From: JALHUB01 sp963719465
Lineage (GTDB): Bacteria > Chloroflexota > Dehalococcoidia > DSTF01 > JALHUB01
Length of the DNA stretch: 64,000 bases
Reading direction: 5' to 3'
NCBI GenBank assembly: GCA_963719465.1
Contig: OY970386.1
Coordinates: 1,302,001 to 1,366,000 of the forward strand
Shown: positions 7,990 through 15,923 of the stretch, piece after piece
How the letters are laid out: each line of letters opens with the position of its first letter
Position numbering within the stretch: position 1 is the first letter of the stretch
The notes under the pieces: model-generated
The model's database searches: none
Told to the model about the DNA's origin: nothing
What the model saw: the letters and a program-made list of their open reading frames with translations, nothing else
Made by a program: the position numbers and the translations under genes

Positions 7990-8064
7990 CTGAGGGTTGA
8001 AACCCTCAGCTTATGGAGATCTGACGACACTGTGGGCTCCGAAGCTGAGGGATTCATCCCTCAG
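7990..8064. repeat. Inverted pair of TTCA-loop palindromes
   Basis: Two 20-bp palindromes lie in opposite orientation: 7990-8009 (stem CTGAGGGT, loop TGAA on +) and 8045-8064 (stem CTGAGGGA, loop TTCA on +). The 35-bp spacer is non-coding. Shared flanks extend the match to ATT/GTT before and CTT after each palindrome. This is the same family as 27120-27139, 27291-27310, 27466-27485 and 47172-47228. Confidence 0.85.
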
Positions 8065-8099
8065 AATCGCTACTTATCCGCGTGCTCATGCCGCCCACA

Positions 8100-8128
8100 T
8101 TGTCGCGCTGCTGCGGATGCGCTATCAT
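8100..8128 (+). promoter_or_regulatory. Promoter of the thiamine operon
   Basis: TTGTCG (8100-8105), a 17-bp spacer and TATCAT (8123-8128) lie just ahead of the TPP aptamer. The match is 4/6 and 5/6 to the sigma-A consensus. Transcription would begin near 8135 and run into the riboswitch. Confidence 0.55.
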
Positions 8129-8143
8129 GATGGTTAGTCCAAG

Positions 8144-8262
8144 GTTTTCGGGAGCTGGGGAACTCCGCCTGAGGCGGGGGCGCCCGGCTGAGAGGGTGGC
8201 CGTAGCACCGCCGCCGACCGGTCGAACCTGACCTGGGTAATGCCAGCGTAGGGAGAATAAAG
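8144..8262 (+). ncRNA. TPP (THI-box) riboswitch
   Basis: Conserved thiamine pyrophosphate aptamer segments are present in order: GGGAGC (8150-8155), GGCTGAGAG (8186-8194), AACCTGACCTGGGTAATGCC (8225-8244) and AGCGTAGGGA (8245-8254). The variable P3 arm is formed by GCTGG...CCGGC with a GC-rich extension. It sits between the operon promoter and a terminator hairpin, and all downstream genes make thiamine. High TPP is expected to switch the operon off. Confidence 0.95.
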
Positions 8263-8298
8263 CGCCATTCGTCCCTGCGACGGCCGGCGCTTTTCGTT
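8259..8298 (+). terminator. Riboswitch-linked intrinsic terminator
   Basis: AAAGCGCC (8259-8266) pairs with GGCGCTTT (8286-8293) and is followed by a T-rich tract (TTTTCGTTT). Its 5' arm overlaps the 3' edge of the aptamer, the arrangement of a transcription-terminating riboswitch. Confidence 0.7.
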
Positions 8299-8314
8299 TG
8301 TCGGGAGGACAGCC

Positions 8315-9124
8315 GTGTGGACGGCAATGACGGTCGCGGGCTCTGATTCCAGCGCGGGGGCCGGCATCCAGGCCGACCTCAAGACGTTCGCGGCGTTCGG
8401 CGTCTATGGCACCTCGGTCGTGACGGCGATAACGGCGCAGAGCACGCTCGGCGTCGGCCGCATCGAGGCGCTGTCGCCGGAGCTGGTCGCCGCGCAACTC
8501 GGCGCCGTCCTCAGCGACATCGGCGCCGACGTGGCCAAGACCGGCATGCTGGGCAACAGTGCCATCCTCGAAGTCGTCGTCGCGAAGCTGGTCGAGTTCG
8601 AGATCGAGCAGATCGTTGTCGACCCCGTGCTCCGCGCCTCCGACGGCACGCCACTCCTCGACGAAGGCGGCGTCGACGCGCTGCGGCAGAAGCTGCTGCC
8701 GCTCGCCCTGTTCGTGACGCCGAACCTCGAAGAAGCGGGAGCGCTGGTCGGACGGCGGCTCGAAGGCCGCGAGGACGCCTGGCAGGCCGCGCGGGAGCTG
8801 GTCGAGATGGGCGCCCGGAACGTCGTGATAACGGACATCACGCCCGACGGCCCGGCCATCGACCTCTTCTTCGACGGCCGCCAGCACCACGAGTTCTCGG
8901 CCGCCCGCGTCGATACGATTAACACGCACGGCACCGGCTGCACGTTTTCGGCGGCGCTGGCCGCCTCACTGGCGAAGGGCTCGCCGCCGCGCCAGGCGGT
9001 CGCGATGGCGAAGGCCTACGTCACGAAAGCGCTGCAGATGTCGTACCCGCTGGGCTGCGGACACGGGCCGCTGCATCATTTCTTTCGCTACTGGCAGGAC
9101 ATCGAAGGCAGTCGAACCGGGTAG
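8315..9124 (+). CDS. thiD: Hydroxymethylpyrimidine / phosphomethylpyrimidine kinase
   Basis: 269 aa. ThiD phosphorylates HMP and HMP-P to HMP-PP, the pyrimidine half of thiamine. The ribokinase-like fold shows at the N-terminus (TVAGSDSSAGAGIQADLKTF, about residues 6-25), then VYGTSVVTAITAQ, DPVLRASDGTPLL, TPNLEEAGAL and the anion-hole/base motif NTHGTGCTFSAALAA (about residues 208-222). It starts with GTG after GGGAGGA, just downstream of the riboswitch terminator. First gene of the thi operon. Normal length. Confidence 0.95.
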   Translation: MWTAMTVAGSDSSAGAGIQADLKTFAAFGVYGTSVVTAITAQSTLGVGRIEALSPELVAAQLGAVLSDIGADVAKTGMLGNSAILEVVVAKLVEFEIEQIVVDPVLRASDGTPLLDEGGVDALRQKLLPLALFVTPNLEEAGALVGRRLEGREDAWQAARELVEMGARNVVITDITPDGPAIDLFFDGRQHHEFSAARVDTINTHGTGCTFSAALAASLAKGSPPRQAVAMAKAYVTKALQMSYPLGCGHGPLHHFFRYWQDIEGSRTG

Positions 9125-9137
9125 GCGGAGGCGCACC

Positions 9138-10476
9138 ATGACGACAGGGAAGACAACCACAAACGGGTCCGGCACGCAGATGAGCTGCGCCCGTCAGGGC
9201 CTTTTGACGGAGCAGATGCGCGTCGTAGCCGAAAAGGAGGGCCTTGAGCCGGAGACGGTGCGACAGGAGGTGGCGGCGGGACGGCTCGTCATCCCGGCCA
9301 ACGTCAGGCACGCCGCGCTCAGCCCGATAGGCATCGGCAACGCCGCCGGCGTAAAGATTAACGCCAACATCGGCAACTCCGCGCTCTCATCGGACATCGA
9401 GACGGAGCTCTGCAAGCTGCACGTCTCGATCAACTTCGGCGCCGACACGGTGATGGACCTCAGCTCCGGCGGCGACATCGACGCCATACGGCGCGCGATC
9501 ATCGAAGCCAGCCCGCTTCCCGTCGGCACCGTGCCCATCTATCAGGTTGCGGCCGAACTGGAGCGCCCGGAGGAGATGACGGCCGACGCGCTGTTCGACA
9601 TGATCGAGCGCCAGGCGCGCCAGGGCGTCGACTTCATGACCGTGCACGCCGGCCTCCTCCGCGAGCACTTGCCGCTGACACGGAAGCGCGTCACCGGCAT
9701 CGTCAGCCGCGGCGGTGGGCTGCTGGCGCAGTGGATGACGTACCACGACCGCCAGAACCCGCTGTACGAGCGCTTCGATGAGCTGTGCGACATCGCCCGT
9801 CGCTACGACGTGACGCTCAGCCTCGGCGACGGCCTGCGCCCCGGCTCCCTCATCGACGCCAGCGACGCGGCGCAGTTCGCCGAGCTGGAGACGCTGGGAG
9901 AGCTGACGGAGCGCGCCTGGTCGAAGGACGTCCAGGTCATAATCGAAGGGCCCGGGCACGTCCCGCTGGACCAGATCGAGATGAACGTGCGTCGCCAGCA
10001 GGAGGTCTGCCGTGGCGCGCCCTTCTACGTCCTCGGGCCGCTAGTGACGGACGTCGCGCCCGGCTACGACCACATCACGTCGGCAATCGGCGCCACGCTC
10101 GCCGCCTATGCCGGCGCCAGCTACCTTTGCTATGTCACGCCGCGAGAGCACCTCGGCCTGCCAACGCTGGAGGACGTGAAGACCGGCGTGGTGACCTACA
10201 AGATCGCCGCCCACGCCGCCGACGTCGCCCGCGGCCGCAAAGGCGCGCGCGACCACGACGACGCCATGTCCCGCGCCCGCTACGCTTTCGATTGGGAGCG
10301 GCAGTTCGCGCTATCGCTCGACCCTGAGACGGCGCGCCGCATGCACGACGAAAGCCTGCCGGAGGGGTATCCTGAAGGCCGGCAACTTCTGCTCGATGTG
10401 CGGCCCGAAGTTCTGCCCGATGCGTATGAGCCACCAGATGAGCGAGGCCGCGGCGGAGAAGGAGAGGACTACCTAG
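9138..10476 (+). CDS. thiC: Phosphomethylpyrimidine synthase, frameshifted near its C-terminus
   Basis: ThiC is the radical-SAM enzyme that turns AIR into HMP-P. Residues 1-412 read normally: MSCARQGLLTEQM, ANVRHAALSPIGIG, KINANIGNSA, MDLSSGGDID, EGPGHVPLDQIEMN, DVAPGYDHITSAIG. It is the short form lacking the N-terminal extension. At about 10377 one extra G shifts the frame, and the conserved CSMCGPKFC iron-sulfur motif (Cys codons at 10390, 10399 and 10414) lies in the +1 frame, ending at TAG 10474-10476. Without correction the frame runs into the next gene and gives a false ThiC-Nudix fusion. Either the base is a sequencing error or the gene is dead. Confidence 0.92.
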
Positions 10477-10901
10477 TGGAGCTTTCCTACCCCAAGTACA
10501 CGGCCATCCTTGCCTCGGCGGCGGTCATCGTCCGCGACGGCCGGCTGCTCCTGCTGGAGGACCGCTGGGGCCGCTGGGGCCTGCCGTCGGGCTTCCTGGA
10601 GGCGGGCGAATCGCCGGAAGGGACGCTGGCGCGCGAGATACGCGAGGAGCTGGGCGTGGAGTGCCGCATCGTCGGGCCGCAGGGCGTCGAGATCGACTGG
10701 GCCGGCCCAGAGGGCAGCGTCTTCGTCCTCATGCACTTCGTCGTCGAACTCCCGAGCGACGACTTCGCGCCGAACGAGGAGGTCGTGCGCTACGCCTGGG
10801 TCGCCCAGGACGAGGTTGGGCGCTACAACGTCTGGCCGAACGTGCGGCGGCTGGCGGAGCGCATGCTGGCGGATTCCGGGGTCGCTTCGGGCGGCTCCTA
10901 G
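10476..10901 (+). CDS. Nudix hydrolase within the thiamine operon
   Basis: 141 aa, starting with GTG 10476, which overlaps the restored thiC stop (TAGTG). The Nudix box GX5EX7REUXEEXGU is complete: GFLEAGESPEGTLAREIREE followed by LGVE (about residues 38-61). An open reading frame links it to thiC only because of the thiC frameshift. The position between thiC and thiG suggests a role in thiamine metabolism, such as hydrolysing phosphorylated pyrimidine or thiamine by-products or acting as a housekeeping phosphatase. The substrate cannot be read from the sequence. Confidence 0.85.
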   Translation: MELSYPKYTAILASAAVIVRDGRLLLLEDRWGRWGLPSGFLEAGESPEGTLAREIREELGVECRIVGPQGVEIDWAGPEGSVFVLMHFVVELPSDDFAPNEEVVRYAWVAQDEVGRYNVWPNVRRLAERMLADSGVASGGS

Positions 10902-10916
10902 AGGACGGTCGAGAAA

Positions 10917-11720
10917 ATGGAAGAAGATTACCTGGAGATCGCGGGCAAGAAGTTCCGGTCGCGGCTGCTGGTCGGGACCGGCAAGTACCGGACGCCGCAG
11001 GAGATGGCGGCGGCGCTGGAGGCTTCCGGCGCGGAGATCGTGACGGTGGCGATCCGGCGCCTCGACCTCGACAACCCGGCGCAGAAGACGCTGCTCGACC
11101 ACATCGATTGGACGCGCTACACTATCTTGCCCAACACCGCCGCCTGCCGCACGGTCGAAGAGGCGCTCTTCACCGCCCGCCTCGGCCGCGAGGTGACCGG
11201 CTCCGACTGGGTAAAGCTGGAGGTCGTGCCCGACCCCAAGTACCTCCTGCCGGACCCCGTCGCGACGCTGGAGGCGGCGAAAACGCTCGTCGGCGAAGGC
11301 TTCGTCGTCCTGCCGTACATTCACGCGGACCCCGTCCTGGCGCGCCTTCTGCAGGAGGCCGGCTGTGCGACCGTCATGCCGCTCGGCTCCGCCATCGGAT
11401 CCGGCCAGGGCATCCTGACGGCGGAGGAGATTCGCATCATCGTTGAGCAGGCCACCGTGCCCGTCGTCGTTGACGCCGGGCTGGGCGCGCCGTCCGACGC
11501 CTCGCTCGCCATGGAGCTCGGCGCCGACGCCGTACTCATGAACACCGCCCTCGCTGAAGCCGGCGACCCCGCCCTCATGGCGGCGGCGCTGCGCAAGGGC
11601 GTCGAAGCGGGACGCGCCGCCTATCTGGCCGGCCGTATCCCCAAGAAACGTTTCGCCTCGGCCAGCAGCCCCATGGACGGTGTTGCCGGCCGCGTGGCAA
11701 CGACTGGAGGACAAGGATGA
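10917..11720 (+). CDS. thiG: Thiazole synthase
   Basis: 267 aa. ThiG condenses DXP, dehydroglycine and ThiS thiocarboxylate into the thiazole phosphate ring. The TIM-barrel motifs are complete: FRSRLLVGTGKYRT, AEIVTVAIRRLD (the RR pair is typical), LPNTAACRTVEEA, WVKLEVVPDPKYLLPDP with the Schiff-base Lys, PLGSAIGSGQGI and VVDAGLGAPSDASLAMELGA. It ends at a stop overlapping the thiE ATG (ATGA, 11717-11720). Its partners ThiS and ThiO are encoded downstream in the same operon. Confidence 0.96.
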   Translation: MEEDYLEIAGKKFRSRLLVGTGKYRTPQEMAAALEASGAEIVTVAIRRLDLDNPAQKTLLDHIDWTRYTILPNTAACRTVEEALFTARLGREVTGSDWVKLEVVPDPKYLLPDPVATLEAAKTLVGEGFVVLPYIHADPVLARLLQEAGCATVMPLGSAIGSGQGILTAEEIRIIVEQATVPVVVDAGLGAPSDASLAMELGADAVLMNTALAEAGDPALMAAALRKGVEAGRAAYLAGRIPKKRFASASSPMDGVAGRVATTGGQG

Positions 11721-12406
11721 CTACATTCATCGCCAGCAGAATGGGACGCCTGCGCTTGCCGAGCCTCTGGCTGGTCACCGACCGCAGTCTCTGCGCCGAC
11801 AAGACGCTCGACGACGTGATCTCGCAGGCAATCGACGGCGGCGCCAGCGTGATACAGGTGCGCGAGAAGGACTTGCCGGGCGGAGAGTTGTTCGCCCTGG
11901 GCGTAAGGGTGCGGTCGATCACGAAGAACCGCGCACTGCTGCTCATCAACGACCGTCTCGACGTTGGCCAGGCCTGCGGTGCCGACGGAGCGCACCTGCC
12001 GGAAAACGGCCTGCCCACCTCCGTGGCCCGCTGGGTGATGGGACGCCACGCAGTCCTCGGCCGCTCCGTCCACAGCGTCGAGGCAGCAAGGCAGGCGGAG
12101 GCCGACGGCGCCGACGTCGTGGTCGTCGGGCCGGTCTTCGAGACGCAGTCCAAGCCGGACGCCAAGCCCTACGGCGTCGAGATGGTGAAGGAGATCGCGG
12201 AAGCAGTCCCGCTGCCCATCGTCGCCATAGGCGGCATCACGCCCGAAAACGCCGGCGACGTGATCCGCGCCGGGGCAGCCGGCGTCGCCGTCATATCCGC
12301 AATCTGCGGTGCCGACGACCCGCGCGCCGCCGCCCAAGCGCTTACCGAGGCGATGGGCGAGGCCTGGCGAGACCGGTTGCTGGCGCGGTCAAAGGAGAGC
12401 GCATGA
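11717..12406 (+). CDS. thiE: Thiamine-phosphate synthase (operon copy)
   Basis: 229 aa. ThiE couples HMP-PP with thiazole phosphate to give thiamine phosphate. Motifs: LWLVTDRSLC, GGASVIQVREKDLPG, LLINDRLDVG, GADGAHLPE, VLGRSVHSVEAA, VVVGPVFETQSKP, and IAIGGI-type phosphate binding (VAIGGITPENAGDV). It overlaps thiG by four bases and thiS by four bases, so translation is coupled. There are two other candidates for this step in the window: a second ThiE (13719-14384) and a YjbQ protein (61921-62337). Confidence 0.95.
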   Translation: MTTFIASRMGRLRLPSLWLVTDRSLCADKTLDDVISQAIDGGASVIQVREKDLPGGELFALGVRVRSITKNRALLLINDRLDVGQACGADGAHLPENGLPTSVARWVMGRHAVLGRSVHSVEAARQAEADGADVVVVGPVFETQSKPDAKPYGVEMVKEIAEAVPLPIVAIGGITPENAGDVIRAGAAGVAVISAICGADDPRAAAQALTEAMGEAWRDRLLARSKESA

Positions 12407-12606
12407 TAGCCATCGTCGTCAACGGGAAGCCTCGCCAGATCGATGAGGCGACGGATGTTGCCGGCCTGCTCGCGCTGCTGGAAGTCGACACGCGCGGCGT
12501 GGCGGTCGCCCGCAACGCGGAGATCGTTCCCCGCGAAGCGTACGCCACGGCAACGCTGCGTGAAGGCGACCGAGTCGAGATCGTGCGAATGGTGGGCGGC
12601 GGCTAG
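12403..12606 (+). CDS. thiS: Sulfur carrier protein
   Basis: 67 aa, normal for ThiS. A ubiquitin-like beta-grasp protein (IAIVVNGKPRQI at the N-terminus) that ends in the required Gly-Gly tail (VRMVGGG), which is adenylated and converted to a thiocarboxylate to deliver sulfur to ThiG. ATG 12403 overlaps the thiE stop (ATGA), which decides the start. No thiF or thiI is seen nearby, so its activation enzyme must be encoded elsewhere. Confidence 0.93.
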   Translation: MIAIVVNGKPRQIDEATDVAGLLALLEVDTRGVAVARNAEIVPREAYATATLREGDRVEIVRMVGGG

Positions 12607-12616
12607 CGAGCGTTCT

Positions 12617-13735
12617 ATGTCATCAGGCAGCGCCTCGGATGTGATCGTCATCGGTGGCGGCGTCATCGGCTGCGCTATTGCGTATTACCTGACGCGTGAA
12701 GGCCTTTCGGTCACCATCGTCGAGCGCGGCGAGATCGGCTGCGAGGCCTCCAGCGCCGCCGCCGGCATGCTCGCCCCCCTGACCGAGTTCGACGAGCCGG
12801 GGCCGCTTCAGGAGATCGCCGTCGCCGGCCTGCGCCTCTTCCCGTCGCTCGCCGAGACGCTGCGCGCGGAAAGCGGCGTCGATATCGAATACCAGCCGTC
12901 CGGCATCCTGCGCGCGGCGTTCAGCGAGGCGGAAGAGCAGCGCCTGCGCGGCCTGGCGAAGCGACTCGTGGGGCTGCCGTTGCACTGGCTCTCGGCGGAA
13001 GAGGCGCGCGCTCTGGAGCCGGCGCTCTCGCCCGACATTCGCGGCGCCCTCTTCTCGCCCGACGAGCACCAGGTGAGCGCCGACCGCCTTGTCCGCGCAT
13101 TCGCTCGCGCCGCCGCCGCCCGCGGGGCAACGCTCATCTGCGACCGCCCGGTCGAGAAGCTGATGACCGCGGGCGGGCGCGTCGTCGGCATTCGGACATC
13201 CGATGGGCTAATGGCCGCTGACCACGTCGTGCTAGCCGCCGGCGCCTGGACGGCCCGCCTCGCCGCGCCGCTCGGCGTTGCGCTGCCGGTCTTTCCCGTG
13301 CGCGGTCAGATGGCGGCGATGCCGGGAAAGTCCCTCTTGCGACACATCGTCTGGGGCGAAGACGGTTACCTCGTGCCGAAGCCGAACGGCCTCGTTTTCG
13401 CCGGCGCCACCGTCGAGAACGTCGGCTTCCGTCCGACGACGACTGCAGCCGGCATACGTGGGCTCGTGAAGATGGCCGGGGGGCTGGCGCCACGGCTCGC
13501 TCACGTCCCGGCCGTCGTCTCCTGGGCCGGCCTGCGTCCCGGTTCCGCCGACGGCCTGCCGCTTCTGGGCCCGCTGCCAGGCTGGGAAGGCGTGACCGTC
13601 GCGACCGGCCACTACCGCAACGGCGTCCTCCTCTCCGCCATCACCGGCCGCCTCATAGCGCGAGCGATCATCGAAGGATCACCGGGCGCGTCGTTGTCGC
13701 CCTTTAGTCCGGCTCGATTCACGGACGCCCTGTGA
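12617..13735 (+). CDS. thiO: Glycine oxidase
   Basis: 372 aa. A FAD-dependent amine oxidase that makes the iminoacetate (dehydroglycine) needed by ThiG in aerobes. N-terminal dinucleotide-binding motif VIVIGGGVIGCAIAYYL (residues 8-24), then EASSAAAGMLAP, and the C-terminal FAD contact ATGHYRNGVLLSAITGRL. Use of ThiO rather than ThiH implies oxygen is available at least at times. ATG 12617 begins 10 bases after thiS. It ends by overlapping the 3' end of the opposing thiE2 by 17 bases. Confidence 0.94.
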   Translation: MSSGSASDVIVIGGGVIGCAIAYYLTREGLSVTIVERGEIGCEASSAAAGMLAPLTEFDEPGPLQEIAVAGLRLFPSLAETLRAESGVDIEYQPSGILRAAFSEAEEQRLRGLAKRLVGLPLHWLSAEEARALEPALSPDIRGALFSPDEHQVSADRLVRAFARAAAARGATLICDRPVEKLMTAGGRVVGIRTSDGLMAADHVVLAAGAWTARLAAPLGVALPVFPVRGQMAAMPGKSLLRHIVWGEDGYLVPKPNGLVFAGATVENVGFRPTTTAAGIRGLVKMAGGLAPRLAHVPAVVSWAGLRPGSADGLPLLGPLPGWEGVTVATGHYRNGVLLSAITGRLIARAIIEGSPGASLSPFSPARFTDAL

Positions 13736-14384
13736 ATCGCGAAGCAAGCCGCCGCGCCGCCGCTTCGACGTCGTCCGCCCCGCAGACGGCGCTGATCACC
13801 GCGACCGCGTCCGCACCGGCAGCGGTCACCGCGTCGACGTTCTCCTCGTTTATCCCGCTAATCGCCACCAGCGGAAGCCTCACCGCCGCCCGAACCTCTC
13901 GCAGCCGCTCCAGCCCGGCCGGCCGCGAATCCTCCTTCGTCGTCGTCGGGTAGATGCTGCCGACGGCGACGTAAGCCGCCCCGTCTCGCTCTGCCTGCAG
14001 CGCCTCCTCGACCGCGTTCGCCGACACGCCGATAAGGAAGCCGTCCGGCAGCCATGGCCGCACCAGCGGCAGCGGCAGGTCGCGCTGCCCCAGGTGCGCG
14101 CCGTCCGCCTCCAGCGCCAACGCCAGATCGACGTGGTCATTCACGAAGAACAGCGCGGCCCGGGCCCGACAAAGCTCGCGGATCGCCCGCGCCTCCGCAA
14201 GCTGGTCGCCCTTGTCGCGCAGCTTGTCGCGCCACTGCACGATGCGCGCCCCGCCCGCAAGCGCTAAACGCGCGATCTCGACGGGGTCCCGGCCCCGCGT
14301 CTGCTGCGGATCGATGATGACGTAAAGGCCTCTAATGCGACGCTGCTCGATCATTGGGACTGCCTCTGACACAGATAGCGCCAT
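13719..14384 (-). CDS. thiE: Second thiamine-phosphate synthase-like protein
   Basis: 221 aa (211 if translation starts at the Met at 14354, which fits the family better). ThiE motifs are kept but diverged from the operon copy: LYVIIDPQQTRG, GARIVQWRDKL, FFVNDHVDLALALEADGAHLGQ, LIGVSANAVEEA, YVAVGSIYPTTTKED, VAISGINEENVD. The usual Arg-Glu-Lys near the pyrophosphate site is Trp-Arg-Asp-Lys here. It converges on thiO and is not under the operon riboswitch, so it could supply thiamine phosphate when the operon is off, or could have TenI-like function. Confidence 0.85.
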   Translation of the reverse strand: MALSVSEAVPMIEQRRIRGLYVIIDPQQTRGRDPVEIARLALAGGARIVQWRDKLRDKGDQLAEARAIRELCRARAALFFVNDHVDLALALEADGAHLGQRDLPLPLVRPWLPDGFLIGVSANAVEEALQAERDGAAYVAVGSIYPTTTKEDSRPAGLERLREVRAAVRLPLVAISGINEENVDAVTAAGADAVAVISAVCGADDVEAAARRLASRFTGRP

Positions 14385-14527
14385 TCTATGTCCGCGCCGT
14401 CGCGCCGGACAACGCCGCCTCTCATTCTTGACAGCGCCCGCCGTCGACTGCTACGAATGCGTTGAGAGCACGTTGGGGCGCCGCTATGTCGGTCTTGCCC
14501 CCACCAGATGGGATCTGGAGCCACCGC

Positions 14528-15778
14528 ATGGACGAAGAAGGCCCGACTCCGTCCGACGACCTGAAGACGCAGCCATCCCCGATAGCGGGCGTCAGCCGCA
14601 ACGTCTTCGTGCTCGGGCTCGTCAGCCTCGCCACGGACATCTCCAGCGAGATGCTGTACCCGCTCATCCCCATCTTCCTGACCGTCACGCTGGGCGCGCC
14701 CGTAGCCGCGCTCGGCGTGATCGAGGGCATCGCGGAAGGCACGGCCAGCATCATGCAGGTCGGCTCCGGCTGGTGGTCCGACCGCCTGCCCATGCGACGC
14801 CCGCTCGTCGCCGCCGGCTATGCGCTGTCGGCCATCGGCAAGGTGCTGGTCGCGACGGCGTTCCACTGGCCGCAGGTGCTCGTCGCCCGCACGGTCGACC
14901 GATTCGGGAAGGGTGTGCGCACGTCCCCGCGCGACGCCCTCATCGCCGACTCGTCGCTCCCCGAGACCTACGGCCGCTCCTTCGGCTACCATCGCGCCGC
15001 CGACACCGTTGGCGCCGTCATCGGCCCGCTGATCGGGCTGGCGATCCTGGAGATCGTCGGCCAGAACCACTTGAGACCAGTGCTGATCGCCGCGACCATA
15101 CCGGGTCTCTTCAGCGTGGGGCTGCTGGCGCTCGTGAAGGAGCGGCGCCGCGAGCGAAAGCCCGTCGAAAGCGCCGCAGCCGGTCGAGGAATCGACCTTT
15201 CGGGCGCCAGTCCGGTCTTCTGGTTCTTCCTCAGCATCAGCCTCCTCTTCGCCCTCGGCAACTCCAGCGACACCTTCCTCATCCTGCGGGCGAGCGACTT
15301 CGGCCTCAGCCTGGCGGTCGTCATCCTCATGTACGTCCTGTACAACGCCAGCTACAGCCTGCTCTCGCTTCCGGCCGGCATCGTCGCCGACCGCGCCGGC
15401 AAGCGGCTGCTCGTGACCGGCGGCTTCTTCGTCTACGGGCTGGTGTACCTGGGCTTTGCGATGGCGGGGCAGGGAAGGCAGCTCTGGCCGCTGTTCCTGG
15501 TCTACGGCATCTACATGGCCTTCACCGACGGCATGGCGCGGGCGATGGTCGCGGAGCTGTCGCCGGAGGAGCGTCGGGGGACGTTCCTGGGGCTGTACCA
15601 CACGGGCATCGGGCTGATGGCGGTGGCGGCGAGCGTGCTGGCCGGCGTGCTGTGGAGCGTTATCGGGAAGCCGGCGCCGTTCTGGCTGGGGGCGTCGACG
15701 GGCTTTGCGGCGGCGGCGCTCATGCTGGCGCTGCCGGTCGCGGGGAAGGCTTCGGGCGGCGAGCCGCAGCGGTTTTGA
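14528..15778 (+). CDS. MFS transporter
   Basis: 416 aa with about 12 hydrophobic segments. N-terminal helix FVLGLVSLATDISSEMLYPLIPIFL and the loop motif SDRLPMRRPLVAAGY fit the major facilitator superfamily. The segment RTVDRFGKGVRTSPRDALIADS is typical of a subfamily often annotated as a multidrug or sugar transporter of unknown substrate. ATG 14528 was chosen over upstream in-frame starts (14462, 14486) because GGAG lies eight bases before it. It diverges from thiE2. The substrate is not inferable. Confidence 0.83.
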   Translation: MDEEGPTPSDDLKTQPSPIAGVSRNVFVLGLVSLATDISSEMLYPLIPIFLTVTLGAPVAALGVIEGIAEGTASIMQVGSGWWSDRLPMRRPLVAAGYALSAIGKVLVATAFHWPQVLVARTVDRFGKGVRTSPRDALIADSSLPETYGRSFGYHRAADTVGAVIGPLIGLAILEIVGQNHLRPVLIAATIPGLFSVGLLALVKERRRERKPVESAAAGRGIDLSGASPVFWFFLSISLLFALGNSSDTFLILRASDFGLSLAVVILMYVLYNASYSLLSLPAGIVADRAGKRLLVTGGFFVYGLVYLGFAMAGQGRQLWPLFLVYGIYMAFTDGMARAMVAELSPEERRGTFLGLYHTGIGLMAVAASVLAGVLWSVIGKPAPFWLGASTGFAAAALMLALPVAGKASGGEPQRF

Positions 15779-15835
15779 TTGACCGCCTGAGACCCTGAAA
15801 GAGCTCCGCCTGCCGCTACCCATATGCGGGAACTA

Positions 15836-15863
15836 TTGACAAGCGCTTCATTAACGTTATACT
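15836..15863 (+). promoter_or_regulatory. Strong promoter for the beta-propeller gene
   Basis: TTGACA (15836-15841), 16-bp spacer, TATACT (15858-15863). The perfect -35 and 5/6 -10 lie 60 bases upstream of the ATG at 15924, leaving a 5' UTR of about 54 nt. Confidence 0.75.
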
Positions 15864-15923
15864 TGCGACATCGGTCTATCTTTCGGACTGCCCCGCTGTC
15901 GTTCTCTTAATTGAAAGGCCGCC

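Noticed and set aside
9138..10901. A 587-aa ThiC-Nudix fusion enzyme
   Set aside because: The join depends on a single extra base; in the next frame ThiC keeps its iron-sulfur motif and ends at TAG 10474-10476, overlapping a GTG start for the Nudix gene.
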